Shown piece by piece: positions 6,371 to 14,568 of a DNA stretch of 15,339 bases. The position numbers and the translations under genes were made by a program. Below the pieces are notes generated by a model, which was not told the origin of the DNA, did not search any database, and saw only the letters and a program-made list of their open reading frames with translations. The DNA comes from Clostridia bacterium (lineage in GTDB: Bacteria > Bacillota > Clostridia > Peptostreptococcales > Anaerovoracaceae): assembly GCA_024403005.1 (NCBI GenBank), contig JAKSSQ010000018.1, positions 1 to 15,339 of the forward strand, in the 5' to 3' direction. Each line of letters starts with the position of its first letter. The first letter of the stretch is position 1.

Positions 6371-7912
6371 ATGTATTCACGAGTGCTGAGCAGCTGCCTC
6401 TACGGACTTTCCGGCGATTTAACATGGGTGGAAGTCGATGTGGAGAACGGGCTGCCTAATTTTTCAATAGTAGGGCTGGCAAACCAGTCCATAAAAGAAG
6501 CAAAAGAACGAATCCGCTCTGCAGTAAAAAACTGCGGTTTTAAGTTTCCCGATAAGCGAATAACGGTAAATCTTACCCCTGCAAACAAGAAAAAAGAAGG
6601 TTCGCATTTCGATCTGCCCATAGCTATCGGGCTTTTAATCTCGGAAGGCGGCATGGAAATTAAAGGCGATATTCGCAGGACTGCATTCCTCGGAGAATTA
6701 ACTCTGGACGGCCGAATCGACCCTGCGGAAGGCGTTCTCCCGATGATAATTGGCCTTCAGGCGAAAGGTATAGAGAGGGTCGTGATACCAATCAAAAACC
6801 TTTCGGAAGCCTGTCTTGTCAAGGGTATGGAAATAGTTCCTGCCGAGAGTCTGAGCCAGGTGGTGGATTTTCTTACCGGCTTTACGGATATCGAAGTTAT
6901 TACTGCAGAGGGGTTTAAACCCTCGGATTCCTGCATAGATGCGCCGGATTTTGCGGATATAAAGGGGCAGGCTTTCGTGAAGCGAGCTGCACAGGTGGCC
7001 GCCGCAGGCGGCCACGGGCTTCTGATGATTGGGTCACCGGGAGTAGGAAAAAGCATGGTTGGAAAGCGGATTCCGGGCATCCTTCCGCCTTTAACCTACG
7101 AAGAACAGCTGGATGTTACGCAGATTTACAGCGTTGCCGGGCTGCTGACAGGCGATATGCCGATGATAACCACCAGGCCCTGGCGGGCTCCTCACCACAA
7201 CATGTCGGCCGCTGCGCTAACCGGAGGAGGGACAAAGCCGAGACCAGGAGAAATATCCCTTTCCCACTGCGGCGTGCTGTTTCTGGACGAGCTTCCGGAG
7301 TTCAGCAGTCACGTGCTCGAAACTCTGCGCCAGCCTCTGGAAGATGGCTGCGTGACGATTTCCAGAGCTAACGGCCATATAACTTATCCGAGCCGTTTTA
7401 TGCTCACTGCCGCGATGAACCCGTGCAAGTGCGGTTATTTCGGCGACCCTTTAAAGCAGTGCACCTGCACTGAAACAGACCGCAAAAAGTACATGGGACG
7501 GATTTCCGGGCCGCTTTTAGACCGCATCGACATGCATGTGGCTATGGAGCGCATAGTCTACGAAGATATTGCGGAGACAGCAGCTTCGCAGGAAGGGAAC
7601 ATTACTTCTGCGCAGCTGCGAGAAGGCGTTATAAAAGCTGCAGAAATACAGAAGGAAAGGTACAAAAGACTTAAAATTTTAAGCAATTCCCAGCTAAGTC
7701 CTGCCCAGATTCAGAAATTTTGCAAGGCTGAACGCAATGCATCCGCATTGCTGGAACAGGCCTTCAGCCGCTTTAACCTGTCTGCCCGGTCGTATCACCG
7801 CATCCTTAAAGTCGCAAGAACTGCAGCCGATCTGGAAGGCAGCGACATCATAAGAGAGACCCACATGCTGGAAGCTCTCAGCTACCGCATGCCTGAAAAA
7901 TTCTTCGGATAG
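6371..7912 (+). CDS. comM: YifB/ComM-family AAA+ ATPase (Mg chelatase-like)
   Basis: A 513-aa protein of full family length. The N-terminal domain (about 1-175; GLPNFSIVGLANQSIKEAKERIRSA) is the ChlI/Lon-like fold typical of YifB. The AAA+ core has Walker A GSPGVGKS (221-228) and Walker B VLFLDELPE (D306-E307). The MNPCKCGYFGDP segment followed by CTC is a family signature, and the C-terminal Mg-chelatase domain ends in SARSYHRILKVARTAADLEG. In naturally transformable bacteria ComM is a helicase-like motor that drives branch migration during integration of incoming DNA; it is also conserved in species not known to be competent. AGGAGG at 6359-6364 sits seven bases before the ATG, a strong site. 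dprA follows after 38 bases, so the two are probably one transcript. Confidence 0.95.
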   Translation: MYSRVLSSCLYGLSGDLTWVEVDVENGLPNFSIVGLANQSIKEAKERIRSAVKNCGFKFPDKRITVNLTPANKKKEGSHFDLPIAIGLLISEGGMEIKGDIRRTAFLGELTLDGRIDPAEGVLPMIIGLQAKGIERVVIPIKNLSEACLVKGMEIVPAESLSQVVDFLTGFTDIEVITAEGFKPSDSCIDAPDFADIKGQAFVKRAAQVAAAGGHGLLMIGSPGVGKSMVGKRIPGILPPLTYEEQLDVTQIYSVAGLLTGDMPMITTRPWRAPHHNMSAAALTGGGTKPRPGEISLSHCGVLFLDELPEFSSHVLETLRQPLEDGCVTISRANGHITYPSRFMLTAAMNPCKCGYFGDPLKQCTCTETDRKKYMGRISGPLLDRIDMHVAMERIVYEDIAETAASQEGNITSAQLREGVIKAAEIQKERYKRLKILSNSQLSPAQIQKFCKAERNASALLEQAFSRFNLSARSYHRILKVARTAADLEGSDIIRETHMLEALSYRMPEKFFG

Positions 7913-7950
7913 GGCCGGAAATTGCACAAAACGAGAGGAAAACAAGATTT

Positions 7951-9045
7951 ATGGATAATTTAATATACTGGCTGTGGCTCAGCCTTATACCTAATATAAG
8001 TGCTGACAAAAAACATTTTATGGTAAACCTATTCGGCTCTCCGGAAGGAGTCTTCCGAGCCGGAAATAACGATTTAGAGCAGATTTTCAGCGCATATTAC
8101 GAGGTTTCTTCTGCAGTTAAACTGCTGGAAGCCTTGAAATTAAGAGATTTATCCCTGGCGAAAGCAAATATACAAAAAGCTGCGCGCATTGGAGTCAGGC
8201 TTATTTCCTACGATATGGAGGAGTATCCAAAACAGCTGAAAGAGATAAAAGACCCGCCGCTGGTGCTTTTCTGCATAGGAGATGTTTCGCTGCTTAAAAC
8301 CAGATGCCTTGCGATAGTCGGAACCAGAAGAGCTTCGACTTACGGAAGATGGGCAGCCGGGGAGATTGCAAAGAAAACCTCAAGCTGCGGCCTTACTATT
8401 GTATCTGGAATGGCGGAAGGCATAGATTCCTTTGCCCATAAAGGATGCCTGGCCTGTGGCGGCAAAACCATTGCAGTGCTTGGAACAGGGGCAGATGTAT
8501 GCTTTCCCAACAGCAATACAGCTCTGTACGAACAGATTGCAAGAGAAGGGCTCATCGTGTCCGAATATCCGCTGGGAAGTCCCGGATATCCGTCTAACTT
8601 TCCTCAGCGCAACAGGATAATATCCGGGCTCAGCAGGGACTGCATAGTGGTGGAAGGGGCAGTTAAAAGCGGATCTCTTATTACAGCCGGTTTAGCCGCC
8701 GAGCAGGACCGCAATGTATTCGCCGTACCAGGAAACATAAATCAGCCGGGAAGCGCCGGCACGAATCTGCTGATTTCTGAAGGTGTGCCGCCCATAACAT
8801 CCATGAACAGCGTCCTTAATCTGCTTAATATCGACTTTAAATCTGCAGCAGAAAGGGTAAATCTGAGCCCAGAAGAACGAAAACTCTATAACTTTATAAT
8901 TCAGGACGGAAGTGCATCCAGAGAATTTATTTTAGCTAAGACCGATCTGGACGCTTCCCGCGGCTCCGCATTGCTTTCAGCCCTTGAAATTAAAGGGCTT
9001 ATAAGGCAGGAAGGCAGCAGAATTTACGCGGTAAAGCAAGTATAG
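7951..9045 (+). CDS. dprA: DNA-processing protein DprA (Smf)
   Basis: A 364-aa protein, usual for the family. An N-terminal SAM-like helical region (about 1-100) precedes the Rossmann-type core: GTRRASTYG (124-132), then VSGMAEGIDSFAHKG, AVLGTGADVCFP, YPLGSPGYPSNFPQRNRIISGL and GSLITAGLAAEQDRNVFAVPGN, all DprA hallmarks. A C-terminal winged-helix (DML1-like) domain spans about 305-364. DprA binds single-stranded DNA entering by transformation and loads RecA onto it. The ATG at 7951 has AGAGGA about 12 bases upstream, a slightly long spacing, and no better start is visible. It follows comM closely and is separated from topA by 114 bases containing a clear promoter, so topA is not solely dependent on read-through from here. 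Confidence 0.96.
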   Translation: MDNLIYWLWLSLIPNISADKKHFMVNLFGSPEGVFRAGNNDLEQIFSAYYEVSSAVKLLEALKLRDLSLAKANIQKAARIGVRLISYDMEEYPKQLKEIKDPPLVLFCIGDVSLLKTRCLAIVGTRRASTYGRWAAGEIAKKTSSCGLTIVSGMAEGIDSFAHKGCLACGGKTIAVLGTGADVCFPNSNTALYEQIAREGLIVSEYPLGSPGYPSNFPQRNRIISGLSRDCIVVEGAVKSGSLITAGLAAEQDRNVFAVPGNINQPGSAGTNLLISEGVPPITSMNSVLNLLNIDFKSAAERVNLSPEERKLYNFIIQDGSASREFILAKTDLDASRGSALLSALEIKGLIRQEGSRIYAVKQV

Positions 9046-9092
9046 TTCTGTGCAGAAAACTAATCTTTATAAAAAATACACCATAATTGCAC

Positions 9093-9120
9093 TTTACATT
9101 TTCTACATTATATCTATAAT
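9093..9120 (+). promoter_or_regulatory. Sigma-A promoter upstream of topA
   Basis: TTTACA (9093-9098), a 16-nt spacer and a perfect TATAAT (9115-9120) lie in an AT-rich gap, predicting a start near 9127 and a ~33-nt leader. A 10-nt direct repeat TACATTATAT occurs at 9104-9113 and 9135-9144, the first copy just before the -10. Whether that repeat is regulatory, for example for supercoiling control of topA, is unknown. Confidence 0.7.
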
Positions 9121-9159
9121 AGAAAACGAATTTTTACATTATATAGAGGTAAAACTATT

Positions 9160-11253
9160 ATGGCTACAGCAAAGAATCTTGTAATTGTAGAGTCGCCTTC
9201 CAAGGCAAAGACAATCCAGAAATTCCTCGGCAGCAGATATAACGTTATTGCAAGCGCAGGCCACCTGAGAGATCTCCCCAAGAGTACTCTGGGCATCGAC
9301 ATGGATAACGATTTCGAGCCGAAATATATAAACGTCCGCGGCAAGGCGGATCTTATAAAATCCATCAAGAAGGAAGCGAAAAGTGCAGGCAAAATATACC
9401 TTGCAACAGACCCTGACCGCGAAGGAGAAGCTATTTCCTGGCATCTCTGCGGACTTCTGGGAATCGAACCGGAAAGAGCTTACAGAGTAGTATTTCCGGA
9501 AATCACCAAGACTGCAGTTCTTGAAGGCATTAAGAACAGCAGGCCTATTGACATGAACCTCGTAAACGCTCAGCAGGGCAGAAGAGTCATGGACAGAATT
9601 GCCGGCTACGAAATCAGCCCGGTGCTCTGGAGCAAAATAGGCAAGGGTCTTTCCGCAGGCAGAGTTCAGTCTGCAGCTTTAAAGATTATCTGCGACAGAG
9701 AAAGAGAAATCGAAGACTTTACAGCAGACGAATACTGGGTAATCTCTGCAGACCTTACAAAGCAGACAGGCACCCAGGTTCAGCAGAAAAAGAATACATT
9801 CAATGCAGTTCTCGCATCTAAGAAGGGCCGCAAGGTAGAACTCAAGTGCAAAGAAGATTCCGATAAGGTTCTCGCAGCTCTTAAGGACGGAGATTACGTG
9901 GTTTCCAAGCTGGAAGAGAGCGAAACCTCCAAGAGACCTTACGCTCCCTACACCACAAGCACCATGCAGCAGGATGCTGCTAACAAGCTCAATTTCTCCC
10001 CGACCAAGACCATGATGCTGGCTCAGCAGCTCTATCAGGGCATTTCCGTAAAGGGCCACGGCACCACCGGTCTCATAACCTACATGAGAACAGACTCCGT
10101 ACGTATTTCCGACGAAGCCGATGCAGCCTGCAAGGCTTACATCGCAGAGGAATACGGCCGCGAATACCTGGGAAACAACAGGTATTCCAACAAGGCAGGC
10201 GCTGCTCAGGACGCACATGAAGCTATCCGTCCGTCCCACATGGACATGGTTCCCGAAGACGTTAAGGATTCACTCACACCCGAGCAGTACAAGCTTTATA
10301 AGCTGATTTGGTCACGCTTTGTAGCGAGCAGAATGAAGCCCGCTCTGTACAACAGCGTTTCCGCAGAAATTGAAAACAGCGGATATATCTTTAAGGCAAG
10401 GGGTTCAACTCTCAAGTTCCAGGGCTACCAGAGAGCTTACAGCGACGGTTCCAAGGAAGATAAGGACAAGGCTCTGCCGCCTCTTGAAACAGGTGAAGTT
10501 CTCAAGCTGGTTGACCTCAATGGGGAACAGAAGTTCACTCAGCCGCCCAGCAGATTCACAGAAGCCAGCCTCATCAAGGAAATGGAAGAAAACGGAATCG
10601 GCCGTCCGAGCACTTACGCTACAATCGTGAACACACTCACAACAAAGCGCTACGTTGCTAAGGAAAAGAAGTCCTTAATGCCTACAGACCTGGGCGAAAA
10701 AATTACTTACGTAATTATGGAGCCCTACTTTAAGGAACTGGTAGACGTAAGCTTTACAGCAAACATGGAATCCGAGCTGGACAAGGTAGAAGAAGGCAAA
10801 CTCCGCTGGCAGAACGTAGTAGGGGATTACTACAACGGCTACCTTAAGGACGAGCTCGTAAAGGCCCGCAGCGAAGTTGAAAAGCTCGTGACCGCACCGG
10901 AATACATCGGAGAAGACTGCCCCGACTGCGGACAGCCCCTCGTAAAGAAGAACGGCAAGTTCGGCAGCTTTATCGCCTGCTCCAACTACCCCAAGTGCAG
11001 ATATACGAGAACAATTATCGTAGGAACAGGCGTTCCTTGCCCCAAGTGCGGAAACGAAATCATCGTTAAGCGCAGCAGAAAGGGCAAGACCTTCTACGGA
11101 TGCTCCGGATATCCCGAATGCGACCAGGTTTACTGGTATAAGCCGGTGGACAAGAAGTGCCCCAAGTGCGGAAGCCTTCTCGTGGAAAGAGGCAAGAAGC
11201 TGGTATGCAGCGGCGAAAACTGCAGCTACAGCGAAGCTAAGAAGCCCGAATAA
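9160..11253 (+). CDS. topA: DNA topoisomerase I (type IA, omega protein)
   Basis: A 697-aa protein, typical of Firmicutes TopA. The N-terminal Toprim domain has VESPSKAKTI and the metal-binding TDPDREGE (D84, D86, E88). The catalytic tyrosine is Y308 in TGLITYMRTDSVRIS, the residue that forms the transient 5'-phosphotyrosine link. The NGIGRPSTYA motif is also present. Three C-terminal four-cysteine zinc ribbons follow: C587/590/607/613, C627/630/648/654 and C667/670/683/688. The enzyme relaxes negative supercoils. It starts at an ATG ten bases after GAGG (9146-9149). Codon use is strongly biased (AAG for Lys, few rare codons), consistent with high expression. hslV begins 45 bases downstream, with no terminator seen, so co-transcription is likely. 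Confidence 0.98.
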   Translation: MATAKNLVIVESPSKAKTIQKFLGSRYNVIASAGHLRDLPKSTLGIDMDNDFEPKYINVRGKADLIKSIKKEAKSAGKIYLATDPDREGEAISWHLCGLLGIEPERAYRVVFPEITKTAVLEGIKNSRPIDMNLVNAQQGRRVMDRIAGYEISPVLWSKIGKGLSAGRVQSAALKIICDREREIEDFTADEYWVISADLTKQTGTQVQQKKNTFNAVLASKKGRKVELKCKEDSDKVLAALKDGDYVVSKLEESETSKRPYAPYTTSTMQQDAANKLNFSPTKTMMLAQQLYQGISVKGHGTTGLITYMRTDSVRISDEADAACKAYIAEEYGREYLGNNRYSNKAGAAQDAHEAIRPSHMDMVPEDVKDSLTPEQYKLYKLIWSRFVASRMKPALYNSVSAEIENSGYIFKARGSTLKFQGYQRAYSDGSKEDKDKALPPLETGEVLKLVDLNGEQKFTQPPSRFTEASLIKEMEENGIGRPSTYATIVNTLTTKRYVAKEKKSLMPTDLGEKITYVIMEPYFKELVDVSFTANMESELDKVEEGKLRWQNVVGDYYNGYLKDELVKARSEVEKLVTAPEYIGEDCPDCGQPLVKKNGKFGSFIACSNYPKCRYTRTIIVGTGVPCPKCGNEIIVKRSRKGKTFYGCSGYPECDQVYWYKPVDKKCPKCGSLLVERGKKLVCSGENCSYSEAKKPE

Positions 11254-11298
11254 ACTATAAACAGTAAGGATCAAAAGGGAATAAATGAGGTAAGAAAC

Positions 11299-11838
11299 AT
11301 GATCGAATTTCACGCAACCACAATAGTCCTCGTCAGGAGAAGCCCGGACGACATCTGCATCGGCGGAGACGGCCAGGTAACCATGGGCGAAAAGACTATC
11401 ATGAAGAATAATGCTAAAAAAGTCCGCAAGATCTATAAGAACAGCGTAATTACAGGCTTTGCAGGCTCTGTTTCCGATGCATTCTCCCTCACAGAGAAGT
11501 TCGAAAAGAAGCTGGAAGAACACGGCGGCAACCTTAAGAGAGCCGCAGTTGCACTGGCTCAGATGTGGAGAAGCGATGCAGGTGCAAGAAACCTGGAAGC
11601 TTTAATGCTTGCAGCAGACAAGGAAAGCGTGCTCTTAATCTCCGGAAACGGCGAAGTTATCGAACCGGACGACGACTACGTGGCAATCGGCAGCGGCGGA
11701 AACTACGCTTATGCAGCAGCCCACGCTTTATTCGACCATACAGACATGAGCGCAGAAGAAATTGTAAGAGAATCCCTTAAGATTGCTTCCGATATCTGCG
11801 TCTTCACAAACAACCACATTTCCGTGGAAAAGCTGTAA
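11299..11838 (+). CDS. hslV: ATP-dependent protease proteolytic subunit HslV (ClpQ)
   Basis: A 179-aa proteasome-beta-like peptidase. The mature N-terminal catalytic threonine is expected in the TTIVLVRR start, reached after removal of a short MIEFHA leader, as in several Gram-positive HslV proteins. Conserved blocks include GDGQVTMG, KKVRKIY, GFAGSVSDAF, AIGSGGNYAYAAA and the C-terminal ICVFTNN. HslV forms a double hexamer that degrades proteins unfolded by HslU. The start is supported by GAGG (11287-11290) eight bases upstream. hslU begins ten bases after the stop with its own AGGAGG-like site. The partner gene carries a nonsense codon here, so HslV may lack a working ATPase partner in this sequence. 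Confidence 0.97.
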   Translation: MIEFHATTIVLVRRSPDDICIGGDGQVTMGEKTIMKNNAKKVRKIYKNSVITGFAGSVSDAFSLTEKFEKKLEEHGGNLKRAAVALAQMWRSDAGARNLEALMLAADKESVLLISGNGEVIEPDDDYVAIGSGGNYAYAAAHALFDHTDMSAEEIVRESLKIASDICVFTNNHISVEKL

Positions 11839-11848
11839 GGAGGCACCC

Positions 11849-13279
11849 ATGGCAAGCACATTTTACAGTTATACACCGAAAGAAATCGTCGCAGAGCTGG
11901 ATAAATACATTATCGGCCAGGAAAGAGCCAAGAAATCCGTAGCAGTAGCTTTAAGAAACCGCTACAGAAGAAGTCTGCTTTCCGACGAAATGAAGGAAGA
12001 AATCTCTCCCAAGAACATCCTCATGATGGGTCCCACAGGCGTCGGCAAGACCGAAATCGCAAGATGACTTGGAAAGCTTATGGATGCGCCTTTCGTTAAG
12101 GTCGAAGCAACAAAGTTCACAGAAGTAGGTTACGTCGGCAGGGATGTTGAATCCATGGTAAGAGACCTGATGGAAGCTTCCATCCGCGTGACCAAACAGA
12201 TGAGAATGGCAGAAAAATACGAAGCTGCTTCTCAGCTGGCAGAGGAAAAGATTATCGAAGCCATTATTCCCGGAAAGAAGAAGCCTGCCGCAAATTCAGG
12301 CGTAAGAGGACCTTTCGACTTCCTTCTCGGTAATACAGGCGGCGGCACTGCAACCTATACACAGACTACAGAAAAGATAGACGACCGCAAGGACCCGCAG
12401 GAAAACGACATTGAACTGGCAAGAGCTCAGGTTCGCCAGCAGCTCAGAAACGGGCTTCTGGAAGAACAGTACATCGAAATAGACGTGGTAGAACAGCCTA
12501 AGGAAAACACTCTGGACGTATCCCAGGGAGGAAGCATTTCCCTCGGCAGCATCTTCGGAGATGCTCTGCCCAAGCGCACAAAGAAGAAAAAGCTCAAGGT
12601 TAAGGATGCTCGCAAGATCCTTACCGAACAGGAAGCTCAAAACATGATCGACATGGACCAGGTTACCCAGGAAGCTCTGGATAACTGCGAGCAGAACGGC
12701 ATTATCTTTATCGACGAAATCGACAAGATTGCCAGCAGCGGCTACAAGGGCGGCGCAGATGTATCCCGCGAAGGGGTTCAGCGCGACATCCTGCCCATCG
12801 TAGAAGGAAGCGTCGTGAACACAAAGTACGGCCCCGTTAAGACAGACCACATTCTGTTTATCGGCGCAGGTGCTTTCCACGTATCAAAGCCCACAGATCT
12901 TATTCCCGAACTTCAGGGCAGATTCCCCATCCGCGTAGAGCTGGAAAACCTTACAAAACACGATTTTGTAAGAATTCTTACCGAACCGGACAACGCGCTC
13001 TTAAAGCAGCACAAGGCACTTCTGGAAACAGAAGGTGTGCGCGTTGAGTTCACGGAAGAAGCTGTGGAAGAAATCGCAACCATGGCCTTTATGCTCAACG
13101 AACGCACGGAAAACATCGGTGCAAGAAGACTCCATACCATTATGGAAAAACTTCTCGAAGACATTTCCTTTAACCTGCCCGACGAAAGCACGAACGAAAT
13201 CACCATCGATGCAGATTACGTTCTGGGCAAGTTCGAAGCACAGATTCACGAAGACGACATAGACAGATTTATTTTATGA
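11849..13279 (+). pseudogene. hslU: HslU (ClpY) unfoldase ATPase, interrupted by an in-frame TGA
   Basis: The frame from ATG 11849 (TAAGGAGG just upstream) to TGA 13277-13279 would encode 476 residues of clear HslU, about the length of Bacillus ClpY, but codon 73 is TGA (12065-12067). Before it come the IIGQERAKKSVAVALRNR region and Walker A GPTGVGKT (61-68). After it come the GYVG pore loop (94-97), the I domain, Walker B FIDEID (D289-E290), the sensor region TENIGARR and the C-terminal DRFIL tail that docks into HslV. Homologues read EIARRLAKL here; this copy reads EIAR-stop-LGKL, so one base change (AGA or CGA to TGA) explains it. An ATG at 12080, 12 bases beyond, could restart a 399-aa fragment, but that fragment lacks Walker A and should not work as an ATPase. 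Sequencing error, a recent mutation and stop read-through all remain possible. Confidence 0.9.
12065..12067 (+). other. hslU: Premature TGA codon inside hslU
   Basis: In-frame stop between A71-R72 and L74, followed by C (TGAC, a context often leaky to read-through). A weak purine tract GGAAAG (12071-12076) precedes the next in-frame ATG at 12080. The bona fide stops of hslU and hflX are also TGA, which argues against genome-wide UGA reassignment. Confidence 0.95.
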
Positions 13280-14568
13280 TAAGAATTAAAGACGACGGAA
13301 CAGTTGTTGAAAGAGAAGAATACAGAGCCATTCTGGCCGGAGTAAGCCTAGGAGAGGACATTACTTATTCCATGGAGGAACTGACTGGGCTTTCCGAAGC
13401 TGCAGGCATCCACGTTCTTGGCACCCTTACGCAGAATGTTGACAAAATCAACGCTGCAACCTACATGGGCAAGGGCAAACTTCTGGAACTGGGCCAGCTT
13501 TGTGCTGCAATGGAAGCGGATCTGGTTGTGTTCAACGACGAACTGTCCGGCATGCAGCTGAGAAACCTGGAAGATGCCTGCGGAGTAAGGGTAATCGACA
13601 GAACCATCCTTATTCTGGACATTTTCGCAGACAGAGCTACCTCCAGAGAAGGCAAGCTCCAGGTTGAACTTGCGCAGCTCCAGTACAGAATGCCTAGACT
13701 TCTTGGCTTCGGCAAATCTCTTTCCAGACTGGGCGGCGGCATCGGCACGAGAGGCCCCGGCGAAACCAAGCTGGAAACAGACAGACGCCACATTCAGCAC
13801 AGAATGGATGAAATCCGCAAGGAAATGGAAGAAGTTAAGTCCACCAGAAGCACTCAGCGCGCAAGAAGAGAAAAATCCGACATTCCCGTTGTCGCTCTGG
13901 CCGGCTACACAAACTCCGGCAAGTCTTCCATAATGAACAGGCTTCTCGCTGCAGAAAACAGGGATGAAAAGAAGGTATTCGAAAAAGACATGCTCTTTGC
14001 GACTCTGGACACTGCGCAGAGATTAATTACGCTGGACGATAAGTGCAGCTTTATTCTCGTAGATACTGTAGGTTTCGTAAGCAAGCTTCCTCATTCCCTG
14101 GTTAATGCTTTTAAAGCGACCCTGGAAGAGGTTACTTATGCAGATCTTATCGTGCACGTGGTGGATTCTTCCTTTAAAGACAGCGATTTCCACATTAAAG
14201 TTACGGATAAAGTTCTTAAAGAGCTGGGAGCAGGCAGCAAGCCTGTGCTCATGGCTTACAATAAAATCGACAAGCTGGGAGAAGAAGAAATGGAAGACCT
14301 CTATGCGTCCGCCGGCATGGAAAGCGTATGCATTTCCACAAAGACAGGCGAAAACTTCGAAGAATTAATCGCGAAGATTAAAAAGACCGTTATGGCAGGT
14401 GTAGAGACGGTGGAACTCTTAATTCCTTACGACAAGGGCTCCGCAGTTTCCTCTCTCATGTCCAAAATCGCCCCGCAGGAAGTAAAATATCTGGAAGAGG
14501 GCACTTACATCAAAGCAGACCTGAATGAAGCCGACAGAGGCCGTTTTAGCGAGTTTATTATCAAATGA
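13276..14568 (+). CDS. hflX: Ribosome-associated GTPase HflX
   Basis: A 430-aa protein of normal HflX length. The N-terminal HflX domain (about 1-195) includes the glycine-rich GGGIGTRGPGETKLETDRR signature and a following coiled coil (HRMDEIRKEMEEVKSTR). The GTPase domain has G1 GYTNSGKS (210-217), G3 DTVGF (263-267) and G4 NKID (329-332). HflX binds the 50S subunit and splits stalled or hibernating ribosomes, especially in heat or antibiotic stress. Its ATG overlaps the hslU stop as ATGA, so translation is probably coupled to ribosomes finishing hslU. No strong separate ribosome binding site is evident, and the hslU nonsense codon could therefore lower HflX output unless translation restarts at 12080. 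Downstream it overlaps yigZ in the same way. Confidence 0.96.
   Translation: MIRIKDDGTVVEREEYRAILAGVSLGEDITYSMEELTGLSEAAGIHVLGTLTQNVDKINAATYMGKGKLLELGQLCAAMEADLVVFNDELSGMQLRNLEDACGVRVIDRTILILDIFADRATSREGKLQVELAQLQYRMPRLLGFGKSLSRLGGGIGTRGPGETKLETDRRHIQHRMDEIRKEMEEVKSTRSTQRARREKSDIPVVALAGYTNSGKSSIMNRLLAAENRDEKKVFEKDMLFATLDTAQRLITLDDKCSFILVDTVGFVSKLPHSLVNAFKATLEEVTYADLIVHVVDSSFKDSDFHIKVTDKVLKELGAGSKPVLMAYNKIDKLGEEEMEDLYASAGMESVCISTKTGENFEELIAKIKKTVMAGVETVELLIPYDKGSAVSSLMSKIAPQEVKYLEEGTYIKADLNEADRGRFSEFIIK

Noticed and set aside
6343..6459. Short plus-strand frame starting ATGAAAAGG upstream of comM
   Set aside because: It overlaps comM out of frame, lacks its own ribosome binding site, and the AGGAGG falls inside it at the right distance for comM at 6371.
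9046..9061. Hairpin GTTCTG/CAGAAAAC after dprA as a terminator
   Set aside because: The stem is five or six base pairs with a two-base loop and no T-tract, too weak to support a terminator call.
10675..11523. 282-codon open frame on the minus strand opposite topA and hslV
   Set aside because: It is antisense to two highly conserved genes with strong codon bias, which leaves few antisense stops. The translation shows no recognisable motif and it has no clear ribosome binding site.
12065..12067. UGA reassigned to an amino acid genome-wide, or selenocysteine insertion
   Set aside because: hslU and hflX both end in TGA at the expected places and other genes have no internal TGA. The replaced residue in homologues is Arg, not Cys or Trp, and no convincing SECIS-like hairpin was recognised just downstream.
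12080..13279. Treating the frame from 12080 as an independent complete gene
   Set aside because: It begins in the middle of the AAA+ domain and the same frame upstream encodes the missing HslU N-terminus with Walker A.
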